Made by a program: the position numbers and the translations under genes. Below the pieces are notes generated by a model. The model searched no databases. It had not been told where the DNA came from and worked only from the letters and a program-made list of their open reading frames with translations. Positions 34,332 to 43,303 of a stretch of DNA of 64,000 bases are shown one piece after another. The number at the start of each line of letters is the position of its first letter. Within the stretch, counting starts at the first letter, position 1. This DNA is from Paracoccus sp. IB05. GTDB lineage: Bacteria; Pseudomonadota; Alphaproteobacteria; Rhodobacterales; Rhodobacteraceae. The DNA is taken from the NCBI RefSeq assembly GCF_016405985.1, contig NZ_JAEFCF010000030.1:1-64000 (forward strand), written 5' to 3'.

Positions 34332-36009
34332 GACCGAAGTCGATCCGATCACGCTCGAAATCACCTGGAACGGGCTGAAATCCATCGCGGATGAGTGTTT
34401 CATCACCATCATGCGCAGCGCCTTTTCCTCGAATGTGAAAGAGCGCCACGACCATTCGACCGCGATTGCCGATGCCACGGGCCGGCTGATCGTCCAGGCC
34501 GAGATGTCGCTGCCGGTTCACCTCGCCTCGATGGGCGGCATGATGACAGAGCTGATCGCGCAATATGGCGATGATATCGGCCCGGGCGATCTGTTCATTG
34601 CCAATGACCCCCATGTCGCGGGCGGCACCCATCTGCCCGATATCAACATGGCGGTGCCGGTTTTCGATGGCGACCGTCTGCTGGGCTTTGTTGCCAATAT
34701 CATCCACCACGCCGATGTGGGCGGCGCGGCGGTCGGCTCGATGTCGGGCGGGCTTGACGAGATCTACAAAGAAGGTCTGCGCATCCCGGTCGTGCGGCTT
34801 TACCGGCGCGGCACCCGCAGCGACGAGATCATGCGCCTTCTTTTGCTGAACATGCGCCTGCCTGACGAGCGTCGCGGCGATCTCAATGCCCAGATCGCCG
34901 CCTGCCGCCTTGGCGAGTCGCGCCTGCTGGACATCCTCTCGGATCACGGTGGCAACCGGCTGCGCGCCATCTTCGAGGCGATCATCTCGCGCACCGAATT
35001 GCGCATGCGAAATGCGATTGCCGGCCTGCCTGACGGCAGCTGGAGCTTCACCGATTATATGGATGATGACGGAATCAGCACCGATAGCATCCGCATCCAC
35101 CTGACCGTGGTCAAACAGGGCGAGACCATCCGCTTTGACTTCACCGGCACCGATCCGCAGGTGAAGGGCAATTTCAACCTGACCTATAACGCGACCCAAT
35201 CGGCGATCTGCTATTCGCTCAAGGCGCTGCTCGACAGCGAAGTGCCGACCAACCAGGGCATTTTCGATGCAATCGAGATTGTCGCGCCGCCCGGCAGCTT
35301 TGTGAATTGCGTGGCGCCGGCGGCGGTGGCGATGCGGGCCAACTCGTGCCAGCGCGTGGTCGATTGCGTGCTGGGGGCGCTGGCCCCGGTGGTGCCCGAA
35401 AAGGTGATCGGCGCCGCGAATGGCGCGAATACATCGGCGGTGTTCACCGGCACCGATCCCCGCACCGGCCAGATGTATGTCTATCTTGAAACGCTGGGCG
35501 GCGGCATGGGCGCGCGGGCGCGGCATGACGGCAAGGACGGGGTGCAGGTCCATATCACCAATACCTCGAATCTTCCTGTCGAAGCGATCGAGCTGGAATA
35601 CCCGCTGCGCGTCGAGGAATATGCGCTGATCCCCGACACCGGCGGCGCCGGGCGGCATCGGGGCGGCATGGGCATCCGCCGGGTCATCACCCCGGTCGGC
35701 CATGACTGCGAATTCAACGGCGTGGGCGAGCGGTTCCGGCACCGTCCCTGGGGGGTCTTTGGCGGCCATGACGGCGCGGCGGGCTCCTTCCATGTGGTCG
35801 ATGCCAATGGCACGCAGGAACGGCTGAGCTCCAAGGCCAGCAAGGTCTTCCTGCCCTCGTCGTCGCAAGCGGTGATTGAAACCCCCGGCGCAGGTGGCTA
35901 CGGCGCACCGGCAGAACGTGCGGTCGCCGAAATCCGCGCCGATCTGCAGGCCGGCAAGATCAGTGCCGAGGCCGCTGCGCGGGATTATCCGCAGCTGGAC
36001 CGCCAATAA
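34324..36009 (+). CDS. hyuB: Hydantoinase B/oxoprolinase family protein, subunit B (HyuB-like)
   Basis: A 561-aa HyuB/acetone carboxylase-alpha homologue. It starts DPITLEITWNGLKSIADEC and has the metal-binding NDPHVAGGTHLPDI and the HHADVGGAAVGSMSGG block. Later come KGNFNLTYNATQSA and the C-terminal GGAGRHRGGMGIRR. It forms the hydrolase half of the HyuAB complex. Length is normal and no key block is missing. The ATG lies inside the end of hyuA. The next gene begins 12 bases after the stop with a GGAGAGCAAAGG ribosome site. Confidence 0.9.
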   Translation: MSETEVDPITLEITWNGLKSIADECFITIMRSAFSSNVKERHDHSTAIADATGRLIVQAEMSLPVHLASMGGMMTELIAQYGDDIGPGDLFIANDPHVAGGTHLPDINMAVPVFDGDRLLGFVANIIHHADVGGAAVGSMSGGLDEIYKEGLRIPVVRLYRRGTRSDEIMRLLLLNMRLPDERRGDLNAQIAACRLGESRLLDILSDHGGNRLRAIFEAIISRTELRMRNAIAGLPDGSWSFTDYMDDDGISTDSIRIHLTVVKQGETIRFDFTGTDPQVKGNFNLTYNATQSAICYSLKALLDSEVPTNQGIFDAIEIVAPPGSFVNCVAPAAVAMRANSCQRVVDCVLGALAPVVPEKVIGAANGANTSAVFTGTDPRTGQMYVYLETLGGGMGARARHDGKDGVQVHITNTSNLPVEAIELEYPLRVEEYALIPDTGGAGRHRGGMGIRRVITPVGHDCEFNGVGERFRHRPWGVFGGHDGAAGSFHVVDANGTQERLSSKASKVFLPSSSQAVIETPGAGGYGAPAERAVAEIRADLQAGKISAEAAARDYPQLDRQ

Positions 36010-36021
36010 GGAGAGCAAAGG

Positions 36022-36963
36022 ATGGGTTTTCATCATTCCCGACTTGAGGGCATCGTGTCCGCAACGCCAACGCCGCTGCGCTCCGATGGTGCGCTGGATC
36101 ATGCGATGGTGGCAAAGCTGGCCGGGCATGTGGTCAAAGGCGGCGCCAGTGCGATTGCACCCAATGGCGGCACCGGCGAATATACCGCGCTGACGCCCGC
36201 GCAGCGCCGCGAGATGCTGGAGGCGACAGTCGAGGCCGTTGCCGGGCGCATCCCGGTGATCGCAGGCGTGCTGTCGCCCGGTATCGGCGAGGCGATTGCC
36301 GCAACCCGTGACGCGACTGCGGCGGGGGCGGATATGATCATGCTCGTCACACCCTATTATGCCCGTCCGGGCGGGGATGGCGTGGTGGATTACTTCAAAG
36401 CGGTGGCGGATGTGACCGATCTGCCGGTCATGCTTTATGAGATCCCCTATCGCACCGGGATCCAGCTTGAGGCCGAAACCGTGGCGCGGCTGGTTGACGA
36501 GGCGGGTGTCGTTGCGATGAAGACCTGCAGCCATGATCTCGGCTATCAGATGCGGGTGATGGAGGCGATCGGCGACCGGGCCACCATCCTGACCGGCGAA
36601 GAGAATGTCTTCCCCGCCCATGTCGCCATCGGTGCGAAAGGCGGCTTCCTCGCCTCTTCGCTTTTGTTCCCAAAGGCCTGGCAATACCTTTACCATCTCT
36701 GTGCAAACGGAGAGATGGCGGCGGCGGCGGCGTTCCACCGCCGGCTGATGCCCTTTGTGGGGATGATCTACCGCGAGCATAACCCCACTGCTTTGCGGGC
36801 GGCCCTGGCGCTTTGCGACATGCCGCATGGCGATTGCCTGCCGCCGCTGCGCCCCGCAAGTGCCGAGACCGTGGCCATGCTGACCGCCGGTCTGCCAGCG
36901 GCGCTGCAGCTTGAGGCCGAGGCTGCGCATCTGCTTGCAGCAGCTCTGGCCCCGAAGGCGTGA
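36022..36963 (+). CDS. Dihydrodipicolinate synthase family aldolase/lyase
   Basis: A 313-aa TIM-barrel protein of the DapA/NanA family. GGTGEYTAL corresponds to the substrate carboxylate loop, Tyr139 lies in YEIPYRTG, and the Schiff-base Lys167 in VAMKTCSHD. A true DapA for lysine would not be expected in a catabolic operon. Members in such settings cleave 2-keto-3-deoxy acids or similar pyruvate adducts, or hydrate/dehydrate them. The last four bases are shared with an open frame of the following solute-binding gene, whose real start is further on. Confidence 0.87.
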   Translation: MGFHHSRLEGIVSATPTPLRSDGALDHAMVAKLAGHVVKGGASAIAPNGGTGEYTALTPAQRREMLEATVEAVAGRIPVIAGVLSPGIGEAIAATRDATAAGADMIMLVTPYYARPGGDGVVDYFKAVADVTDLPVMLYEIPYRTGIQLEAETVARLVDEAGVVAMKTCSHDLGYQMRVMEAIGDRATILTGEENVFPAHVAIGAKGGFLASSLLFPKAWQYLYHLCANGEMAAAAAFHRRLMPFVGMIYREHNPTALRAALALCDMPHGDCLPPLRPASAETVAMLTAGLPAALQLEAEAAHLLAAALAPKA

Positions 36964-37025
36964 GCGTATTTTCCGGAATATGGGGGCAGGAACGACCCCG
37001 GGCCAATCACCACAGGGAGACTAAG

Positions 37026-38078
37026 ATGACTGAAGCAAATCGCCTGACCCGACGTAATTTCATGGCCAGCGGCGCAAGCCTTCTGGCGGCGCCCGCGATC
37101 CTCGGCGCAGGCCGCGCCTTGGCCTCGACCAACAAGCTGACCTTTGTTACCTGGGGCGGCACCTACCGCGATTCCGTCTATGAGGGCGGCATCAGATCCT
37201 TCACCGAAAAGACCGGGATCGAGGTCACGATCATCGACACGCCGGACCTTGCCAAGGTCAAGGCGCAGGTCATGACCGGCAATGTCGAATGGGATGTGTT
37301 CGATGCCCCCGGCGCCATGGGAGCCTCCGGGTCGAAAGAAGGCTATTGGGAAGCCTTTGACGAAGGCCTCTTCGATCTTGATGATCTTGCGATTGCACCC
37401 ACCGCCGATCTGGCACCTTTCTACACCTGGGCCGGCGGCATCGCCTATGACCCGTCGAAAAAGGGTGAAGGCGAATACCCGCGCAACTTTGCCGAATATT
37501 TCGACCTTGAGAAATTCCCCGGCCGCCGCACGTTCCGCGACCGCCCGAGCGAAACGCTCGAAGCGGCGCTGCTGGCCGATGGTGTCGCTCCGGCTGATCT
37601 CTACCCGCTGGATGTTGACCGGGCTTTCGCCGCGCTGGACCGGATCAAGCCGTCCGTCGCCTCCTGGGTGGCGGCCACGCCCCAGACCATCACCCTGCTG
37701 CAAACCGGCGAGGTTGATTTCAGCTATTCCTATTCGAGCCGCGTGCGCACCACGGGCGAGGCCGGGGCGGGCATGGCGTTTTCCTTCGACCAGACCCTGA
37801 ACGGGCTGGAATATCTGGCCGTGGTCAAGGGCGCGCCCAACCGCGAGAATGCGATGAAATTCGTGGCGCATATGCTCTCGCCCGAGGTGCAGGCAGCTAC
37901 GATGGAGCTGCTGGCCAATGCGCCGGTGTCAAAGGGCGCGGTGCCGCTTTTGTCCGAGGAATCGCGCAAGTGGTTGCCGGATATGGAGAATGCCAACAAC
38001 GCTTTGATGAATGACGCCTGGTGGGCAGACAATTTCGAAACCGTCTCGCGCCGTTTCAAGGAATGGATGCTGCTCTGA
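37026..38078 (+). CDS. ABC transporter substrate-binding protein (PotD-like, Tat signal)
   Basis: A 350-aa periplasmic binding protein of the spermidine/putrescine class. The N-terminus has a twin-arginine signal, TRRNFMASGASLLAAPAIL, so it is probably exported folded. The mature start KLTFVTWGGTYRDSVYEGG and the AYDPSKKGEGEYPRNFAEYF block are typical of this class. The class also binds opine-like and other amines or acids, so polyamine specificity is not implied. ATG 37026 follows AGGGAGACTAAG. A stem-loop directly downstream separates it from the permeases. Confidence 0.88.
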   Translation: MTEANRLTRRNFMASGASLLAAPAILGAGRALASTNKLTFVTWGGTYRDSVYEGGIRSFTEKTGIEVTIIDTPDLAKVKAQVMTGNVEWDVFDAPGAMGASGSKEGYWEAFDEGLFDLDDLAIAPTADLAPFYTWAGGIAYDPSKKGEGEYPRNFAEYFDLEKFPGRRTFRDRPSETLEAALLADGVAPADLYPLDVDRAFAALDRIKPSVASWVAATPQTITLLQTGEVDFSYSYSSRVRTTGEAGAGMAFSFDQTLNGLEYLAVVKGAPNRENAMKFVAHMLSPEVQAATMELLANAPVSKGAVPLLSEESRKWLPDMENANNALMNDAWWADNFETVSRRFKEWMLL

Positions 38079-38096
38079 ACCCGGCGCCCTGTCCAC

Positions 38097-38121
38097 GACC
38101 CCGCCACTTACGGGCGGGGTC
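38097..38121 (+). terminator. Stem-loop between binding protein and permease genes
   Basis: GACCCCGCC and GGCGGGGTC pair perfectly over 9 bp across a 7-base loop, followed by GCCTTTTCC. It should end some transcripts after the binding-protein gene, or protect its 3' end, giving more binding protein than permease, as is common in ABC operons. Confidence 0.7.
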
Positions 38122-38159
38122 GCCTTTTCCTGTCTATGGCCTGTGAAACGGAGACGAGC

Positions 38160-38984
38160 ATGAACCGAGCCGCAGAACTGCGTGGCGCCGTCGCATTCGT
38201 GACGCCGGCCACGCTGATCACCCTGTCGATCCTGGCAGCGCCGCTGCTTTATATCTTTTACACCAGCTTTGGCGGGCCGGATTTCAGTTTCCGCGCCTAT
38301 TCAGACCTGTTGGGTTCGGCCCTGTTCCGCCGCACGCTCTCGACCACGCTGATCATCGCGCTTTCGGCCTCGGCGCTCAGCCTGGTGCTCGGCTATGTCA
38401 TCGCGCTGCATCTGGCGCGCCAGACGCCCCGCCGCCGCAGCCTTTACATGGTGCTGGTGCTTTTGCCGTTCTGGACCTCGGTTCTGGTCAAATGCTACGC
38501 CTTTACGGTGATCCTCGGCCGGTCGGGGATGGTCAATGAATTCCTGACCTGGGTCAGTGGCAGCCAGGTGCAGCTGGCCCTGATCCTGAACCGGATCGGC
38601 GTTCTGATCGGCATGACCAATTATCTGACGCCCTTCGTGGTCTTTCCGGTGCTGGCGAGCCTGATGGCGATTGACGATTCCGTTTACCGCGCGGCCTCGG
38701 TGATGGGCGCGAAACCGGTGCGGATCTTTCGCACCGTGACGCTGCCGCTCAGCCTGCCGGGGATCATTGCGGGGCTCTCCTCGGTCCTCGTCATGGCGCT
38801 TGGCTTCTTTATCGTACCGGCGCTGCTGGGCGGGCCACGCGACGCCATGCTGTCCAATCTCGTCGATTTCTACACCCGCGAAACCCTGGACTGGAGCATG
38901 GCCGCAGCCGTTGGCGTGCTGCTTCTGGGGATGGTGGTGCTGGCCATTGCACCACTGTCGGTCCTGCGCCGCAAACAGAGCTGA
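38160..38984 (+). CDS. ABC transporter permease (PotB-like)
   Basis: A 274-aa inner-membrane protein with six hydrophobic helices. The coupling-loop motif is DSVYRAASVMGAKPVRIFRTVTLPLS, the EAA-type loop of binding-protein-dependent permeases. It pairs with the next gene product to form the channel. ATG 38160 has GGAG at the right distance; an in-frame ATG 8 codons earlier has none. It lies 14 bases before the second permease. Confidence 0.88.
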   Translation: MNRAAELRGAVAFVTPATLITLSILAAPLLYIFYTSFGGPDFSFRAYSDLLGSALFRRTLSTTLIIALSASALSLVLGYVIALHLARQTPRRRSLYMVLVLLPFWTSVLVKCYAFTVILGRSGMVNEFLTWVSGSQVQLALILNRIGVLIGMTNYLTPFVVFPVLASLMAIDDSVYRAASVMGAKPVRIFRTVTLPLSLPGIIAGLSSVLVMALGFFIVPALLGGPRDAMLSNLVDFYTRETLDWSMAAAVGVLLLGMVVLAIAPLSVLRRKQS

Positions 38985-38997
38985 GAGGAAGCGAGAG

Positions 38998-39813
38998 ATG
39001 TCCGACCGTTCCATCCGTGACCCGCAATCGCGCCGCCTGCAAGCCATGGGCAGCCTGCTGGCCTGGGCCGTCTATATCTTCCTGCTGGCCCCGATTGTGG
39101 TGGTGGTGCCGATGGCTTTCGGCTCGCCCAATGAGCTGAGCTTCCCGCCCTCGACCTATTCGCTGGATCTGTTCCGCCAGTTTCTGTCCTCGCCCGCCTG
39201 GACCGGCCCCTTGCTGCAAAGCGCGAAGGTCGCCAGCATCTCGACTGTGGTCGTGCTGCTGGTGGGGGTGCCTGCGGCCTATGGCATCGCGCGCTTCCGG
39301 TTTCCCGGGCGCGGGCTGATCATGGGGGCGATGATGTCGCCGCTGGTGATCCCCTCGATCGTGACCGCGCTTGGGTTCTACCTGTATTTCTCATATCTGC
39401 GGATCAACGGCACCACGCTGGCGCTGGTGCTGGGCCATGTCATGCACACGCTGCCCTATGTGCTGGTGATGATCGTGGCCGGCATCCAGAAGCTGGACCG
39501 CAATCTGGAATTCGGCGCCCAGCTGATGGGGGCGGGGCGGTTCCGCATGTTCCGCACCGTGGTTTTACCGCAGCTGGTGCCGTCCCTGATCGGGGCCGGT
39601 CTCTTCGCCTTCCTCATCTCATTCGATGAGGTGGTGATCTCCTGGTTCCTCTCGGGACCGACCACCGCCACGCTGCCGGTCAAGATGTACAGCGCCATCC
39701 GCTGGGAGATTTCCCCGATCATCGCCGCCGTCTCGACGCTCCTGACCGGGATCTCGCTGGTGGTCTGCCTGATCATGGTCGCATTGAAAAAAAGCACCCC
39801 CTCGGCGGGCTGA
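38998..39813 (+). CDS. ABC transporter permease (PotC-like)
   Basis: A 271-aa inner-membrane protein with six helices. The EAA-type loop reads LEFGAQLMGAGRFRMFRTVVLPQL, and the end ISFDEVVISWFLSGP is typical of PotC-class permeases. It forms the heterodimeric channel with the preceding product; the ATPase is encoded further on at 43304. ATG 38998 has GAGAGGAAGCGAGAG upstream. Confidence 0.88.
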   Translation: MSDRSIRDPQSRRLQAMGSLLAWAVYIFLLAPIVVVVPMAFGSPNELSFPPSTYSLDLFRQFLSSPAWTGPLLQSAKVASISTVVVLLVGVPAAYGIARFRFPGRGLIMGAMMSPLVIPSIVTALGFYLYFSYLRINGTTLALVLGHVMHTLPYVLVMIVAGIQKLDRNLEFGAQLMGAGRFRMFRTVVLPQLVPSLIGAGLFAFLISFDEVVISWFLSGPTTATLPVKMYSAIRWEISPIIAAVSTLLTGISLVVCLIMVALKKSTPSAG

Positions 39814-39837
39814 TAAACAAAACAGGAAGGGTTCCCG

Positions 39838-40905
39838 ATGACAAAAGACATGGTTACCGAAACGCTTGAGGATCTGCGCGCCCGCACCGGGCTGGCCAGC
39901 AAATTCGCCTGGCTGATGGTCTCGGGCATGACGGCGATGTGCTACCGCGAAAAGGGCGAGGCAACCCTGGTCGAGATCTGGCGCCGTCTGCTGACCGGCG
40001 AACAGAAAGACCGCTTTCTGGCCGCGCTCGACAAGCTGGAGATCCGCGACAATCCCCCGGCAGTGACGGCGGCGCTGTATCACTATTTCTCAAATTCGAT
40101 CGGCGGGCTGAATATGCAGGTCGTGGTGGAAAGCCCGCGCAAGGCCTGGATCCGCTATATGGCGCCCTGGGGATCCTATCCCGGGATCGCCGCGCTGGCG
40201 GTGCCCCATGCCGTGCGGCGCACGATCCTTTCGACCTGGCATCCGCGCAATGGCGAGCTGCTGGGCTGTCCGCGCCTCGGCTGGGTGGCGACGAAATTCG
40301 TCTCCGAGGGCCATCCCTATGACGAAGGTTATTTCTACGAATATGACCACGACCTCTCGCCGACCGAGCGGTTCCGGGTCGAACATGTCGAAAAAACACC
40401 CGAATTCCTGCCCGAGGCGGCGCCGAAACTGAATCCGGAAACCTGGCCCGAGGCGCGGATCCTGAAAGGCGGCTATAATTACGGCGTGGATTATGTGCGC
40501 CATGTCATTGCGATCCTTTACGAATTGCTGGGCGTGAATGCCGCGACCGATATCATCCGCGCCGCGATGCGGCTGCTGGCGGCGCAATTCACCAAAGATC
40601 TCGCGGCAACCACCGGCCATCGCGGCACCGATGCGCTTTCCGTCCTGCAGATGTTTGCCGCCCTTTTTGCCGCCTTCCGCAATGACGTCACCGTCGAAGG
40701 CGACAGCAGGCATGCGGTCTTGCGGCTGCAAGGGTTCAACCCCTTCACCGATGCGGCCGCGCCGGAATTGCGGGCGGCGGTCTATGAGTTCTTCGCCATG
40801 GCCGTGCGCCAGCAAAACGGCCATCTGCGGCTGGAACGCGCCCCGCTGACCGCCGATGGCAGTGAGGTCTGGACCCTGAGCGATGCGGGGGAATGGCTGT
40901 GGTAA
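39838..40905 (+). CDS. Unrecognised 355-aa protein in the hyu operon
   Basis: I do not recognise this protein. It is soluble, with no signal peptide, about 40 kDa. Two cysteines lie in conspicuous blocks (AMCYREKG near 35, LLGCPRLGW near 142). An aromatic central block follows (HPYDEGYFYEYDHDL), and the second half is mostly helical. The first half weakly recalls proteins related to L-2-amino-thiazoline-4-carboxylate hydrolase, but I cannot confirm that. It sits between the permeases and an acyl-CoA ligase gene and overlaps the ligase start by 13 bases, so it is surely translated with the operon. A ribosome site, CAGGAAGGG, precedes the ATG. It is the best candidate for a new enzyme in this pathway. 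Confidence 0.75.
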   Translation: MTKDMVTETLEDLRARTGLASKFAWLMVSGMTAMCYREKGEATLVEIWRRLLTGEQKDRFLAALDKLEIRDNPPAVTAALYHYFSNSIGGLNMQVVVESPRKAWIRYMAPWGSYPGIAALAVPHAVRRTILSTWHPRNGELLGCPRLGWVATKFVSEGHPYDEGYFYEYDHDLSPTERFRVEHVEKTPEFLPEAAPKLNPETWPEARILKGGYNYGVDYVRHVIAILYELLGVNAATDIIRAAMRLLAAQFTKDLAATTGHRGTDALSVLQMFAALFAAFRNDVTVEGDSRHAVLRLQGFNPFTDAAAPELRAAVYEFFAMAVRQQNGHLRLERAPLTADGSEVWTLSDAGEWLW

Positions 40906-42524
40906 AGCTGTCTCGCGACAGTGGCGCCCCGTTCTTTCGCGAGGATGAGACGGTGCCGGGTCTGCTCGCCCGTGCCGCCGCCGCGCGCCCGGATCATGTC
41001 TATCTGCGCCATGACGGCCATGACCTGACCTGCGCCGGTCTGGCGCAGGCGGTCGGGCAGCTGGCAGCGGGGCTGTCTGCGCAAGGCATCCGCCAGGGCG
41101 ACCGGGTGGCGGTCATGCTGGGCCATCACCTCGATCATGTGCTGGTCTTTTTCGCCATTCAACTGCTGGGCGCGGTTCTGGTGCCGGTGAATACGGCGCT
41201 GAAAGGCCCGTCACTGGAGTATCAGATCACGCATTCTGCCCCGGCAATGGTGATCGCGGATATCGAATTTTCCCAGGTGCTGGACGGCGCGATCCGTGCA
41301 GCCCGCGCAGAGGGGGCCTGTGCGGCAGCGGTCTGGCGGTGCCCCCCCGGTGCGGCTCTGTCTGCCGGGGGAATGGCTCTGTCCGGGCTGATGGCGGGGG
41401 GCGAAACCCCTCCTGCGGTCCCTCATGACCGGCGCGATCTCAGGATCATCCTTTATACCTCGGGCACCACCGGTGCGCCCAAGGGCGTACAGATGTCCGA
41501 CCGGATGGTGCAGGCGACCGCGCTTGGCTCGATCTGGCTCTCGGATATGCAGCCGGGATCGGTGTTGCATTTCTGGGACCCGATCTATCACGTCTTCGGG
41601 GCCGAGGTGCTGGTCCTCGCGCTGATGGTGCCGGTCACCCTTCATATGGTGCCGCGTTTTTCGGCCAGCCGGTTCTGGACCGAGGTCCGTGACGCCGGCG
41701 CGAGCCATATCCATTTCGTCGGTGGCGTGCTGCAGCTTTTGCTGAAGCAACCGCCCTCGGCTCTGGACCGCAGCCATGGCGCACGCATCGCCTGGGGCGG
41801 CGGTTGCCCGCGCGATGTCTGGGCCGCATTTGAGGCGCGCTTCGGGATCGAAATCCGCGAAGGCTATGGCATGACCGAGACCTCCAGCTTTTCGACCATC
41901 AACCCCGGCGGCAGCCGGGCGGGCAAGCTCGGATCAATCGGCACGGCAGTCGATTACTTCCGCGTCGAGGTGGTCGATGATCAGGGTCAGCCCTGCGCCC
42001 CGGGCCAGCCCGGCGAGATCCGCGTGGCCGAGACCGAGCCCGGCGTTCTGACCACGGGCTATTATGCCAATCCCGAGGCGACCGCCGGTGCATTGCGCGA
42101 CGGCTGGCTTTATACCGGCGATATCGCCGAGATGGATGCCGATGGCTTCATCACCTATCACGGCCGCAAAAAGGACAGCCTGCGCCGCCGGGGCGAGAAT
42201 ATCTCGGCCTGGGAGGTCGAACGCGTGGTCAATGACCATCCCGAAATCGCCGAATCCGCCCTGATCGGGGTCAAGAACGAGATCGGGGACGAGGATCTGA
42301 AACTCTTCGTGCGCCGGATCGGGGGCAGCACTCTGGACGGGGCAACCCTGCTGTCCTGGTGCGCCGATCGCATGGCCCGTTTCCAGGTGCCGCGCCTTGT
42401 CCGGTTTGTTGACGACTTTCGCAAGACGCCGACCCAGCGGATCCAGAAACAGTTCCTCTCCGCCGCCATGGACGATTGCGACCATGATGCCGAAGCGGTC
42501 AGGACCAGAAGCCAGAAGGACTGA
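40893..42524 (+). CDS. Acyl-CoA synthetase / adenylate-forming ligase (CaiC-like)
   Basis: A 543-aa class I adenylate-forming enzyme. The AMP-binding P-loop reads ILYTSGTTGAPKGVQMS, and GYGMTETSSFSTINPGG, WLYTGDIAEMD and GRKKDSLRRRGENIS follow. The late catalytic Lys lies in KTPTQRIQKQF. The RRRGENIS form is shared with carnitine-CoA ligase CaiC and relatives. It activates a carboxylic acid with ATP and then CoA. The substrate is unknown but presumably an intermediate of this pathway. Its ATG lies inside the end of the preceding gene. Confidence 0.87.
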   Translation: MAVVKLSRDSGAPFFREDETVPGLLARAAAARPDHVYLRHDGHDLTCAGLAQAVGQLAAGLSAQGIRQGDRVAVMLGHHLDHVLVFFAIQLLGAVLVPVNTALKGPSLEYQITHSAPAMVIADIEFSQVLDGAIRAARAEGACAAAVWRCPPGAALSAGGMALSGLMAGGETPPAVPHDRRDLRIILYTSGTTGAPKGVQMSDRMVQATALGSIWLSDMQPGSVLHFWDPIYHVFGAEVLVLALMVPVTLHMVPRFSASRFWTEVRDAGASHIHFVGGVLQLLLKQPPSALDRSHGARIAWGGGCPRDVWAAFEARFGIEIREGYGMTETSSFSTINPGGSRAGKLGSIGTAVDYFRVEVVDDQGQPCAPGQPGEIRVAETEPGVLTTGYYANPEATAGALRDGWLYTGDIAEMDADGFITYHGRKKDSLRRRGENISAWEVERVVNDHPEIAESALIGVKNEIGDEDLKLFVRRIGGSTLDGATLLSWCADRMARFQVPRLVRFVDDFRKTPTQRIQKQFLSAAMDDCDHDAEAVRTRSQKD

Positions 42525-42527
42525 ACC

Positions 42528-43298
42528 ATGCAGCTGAAAGACAGGGTTGCCATTATCACCGGGGCCTCGCAGGGCATCGGTGAGGGCATCGCGCGCGAAT
42601 ATATCGCCGAAGGGGCGAAGGTGATCCTCGCGGATATCCAGGATGACAAGGGCCAGGCCCTGGCGGCAGAGCTGGGCGGAAACTGCCGCTTCGTCCATTG
42701 TGATGTCTCGCAAAGCGCCGATGCGGCGGCGGTGGTCGAGGCGGCTTTGGCCGCTTTCGGGCGTCTCGATATCGTGGTCTGCAACAGCGGCATCAACCTG
42801 ACCGGCACCATCCTTGACCTCTCGGAGGCGGATTTCGACAAGGTGCTGTCGGTCAATCTCAAGGGCGCTTTCCTGGTGGGTCAGGCCGGTGCACGCTGGA
42901 TGGCCGCGCATGGCGTTCAGGGTTCGATCATCAATATGAGCTCGATCAATGCCATCGTCGCCAGCCCGCATATCCTGGCCTATGCGGTGTCGAAGGGCGG
43001 CATCAACCAGCTGACCTCGGCCATGGCGCTTGGGCTGGCGCCGCATGGCATCCGTGTCAACGGCGTCGGCCCCGGTTCGATTGCGACCGAACTGCTGGAC
43101 AAGATCTTCGAGAATGATCCCGCCGTGCAAAAGGGCATGCTGGCCCGCACGCCGATGGGCCGCCTTGGCACCGTGCGCGAAATCGGCCGGATCTGCGTTT
43201 TCCTCGGCTCGGAGGATTCGTCCTACATGACCGGCGAGACGATCTATGCCGACGGAGGCAGGCTGCGGCTGGCCTATACCGTCCCCGTGAAGGAGTGA
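42528..43298 (+). CDS. Short-chain dehydrogenase/reductase
   Basis: A 256-aa classical SDR. It has the TGASQGIG loop, the CNSGINL block in place of NNAG, INMSSINA with the catalytic Ser, and YAVSKGG with Tyr-x3-Lys. It ends with a GGRLRLAY tail. The Asp of ADIQ after strand 2 suggests NAD rather than NADP. It probably oxidises a hydroxy intermediate. The stop overlaps the ribosome site of the ATPase gene. Confidence 0.88.
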   Translation: MQLKDRVAIITGASQGIGEGIAREYIAEGAKVILADIQDDKGQALAAELGGNCRFVHCDVSQSADAAAVVEAALAAFGRLDIVVCNSGINLTGTILDLSEADFDKVLSVNLKGAFLVGQAGARWMAAHGVQGSIINMSSINAIVASPHILAYAVSKGGINQLTSAMALGLAPHGIRVNGVGPGSIATELLDKIFENDPAVQKGMLARTPMGRLGTVREIGRICVFLGSEDSSYMTGETIYADGGRLRLAYTVPVKE

Positions 43299-43303
43299 CC
43301 CGC

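Noticed and set aside
34309-36930. An 873-codon open frame on the minus strand
   Set aside because: It is antisense to hyuB and the DapA-type gene, rich in Arg/His/Asp/Gly with no domain. It is a codon-phase shadow common in high-GC DNA.
36022-36963. Calling the gene dapA of lysine synthesis
   Set aside because: The family match is clear, but the catabolic operon context argues for another pyruvate-type lyase, so no symbol was given.
37026-39813. Calling the importer a polyamine transporter
   Set aside because: The PotABCD-class fold also serves many other substrates and the operon has no polyamine enzymes.
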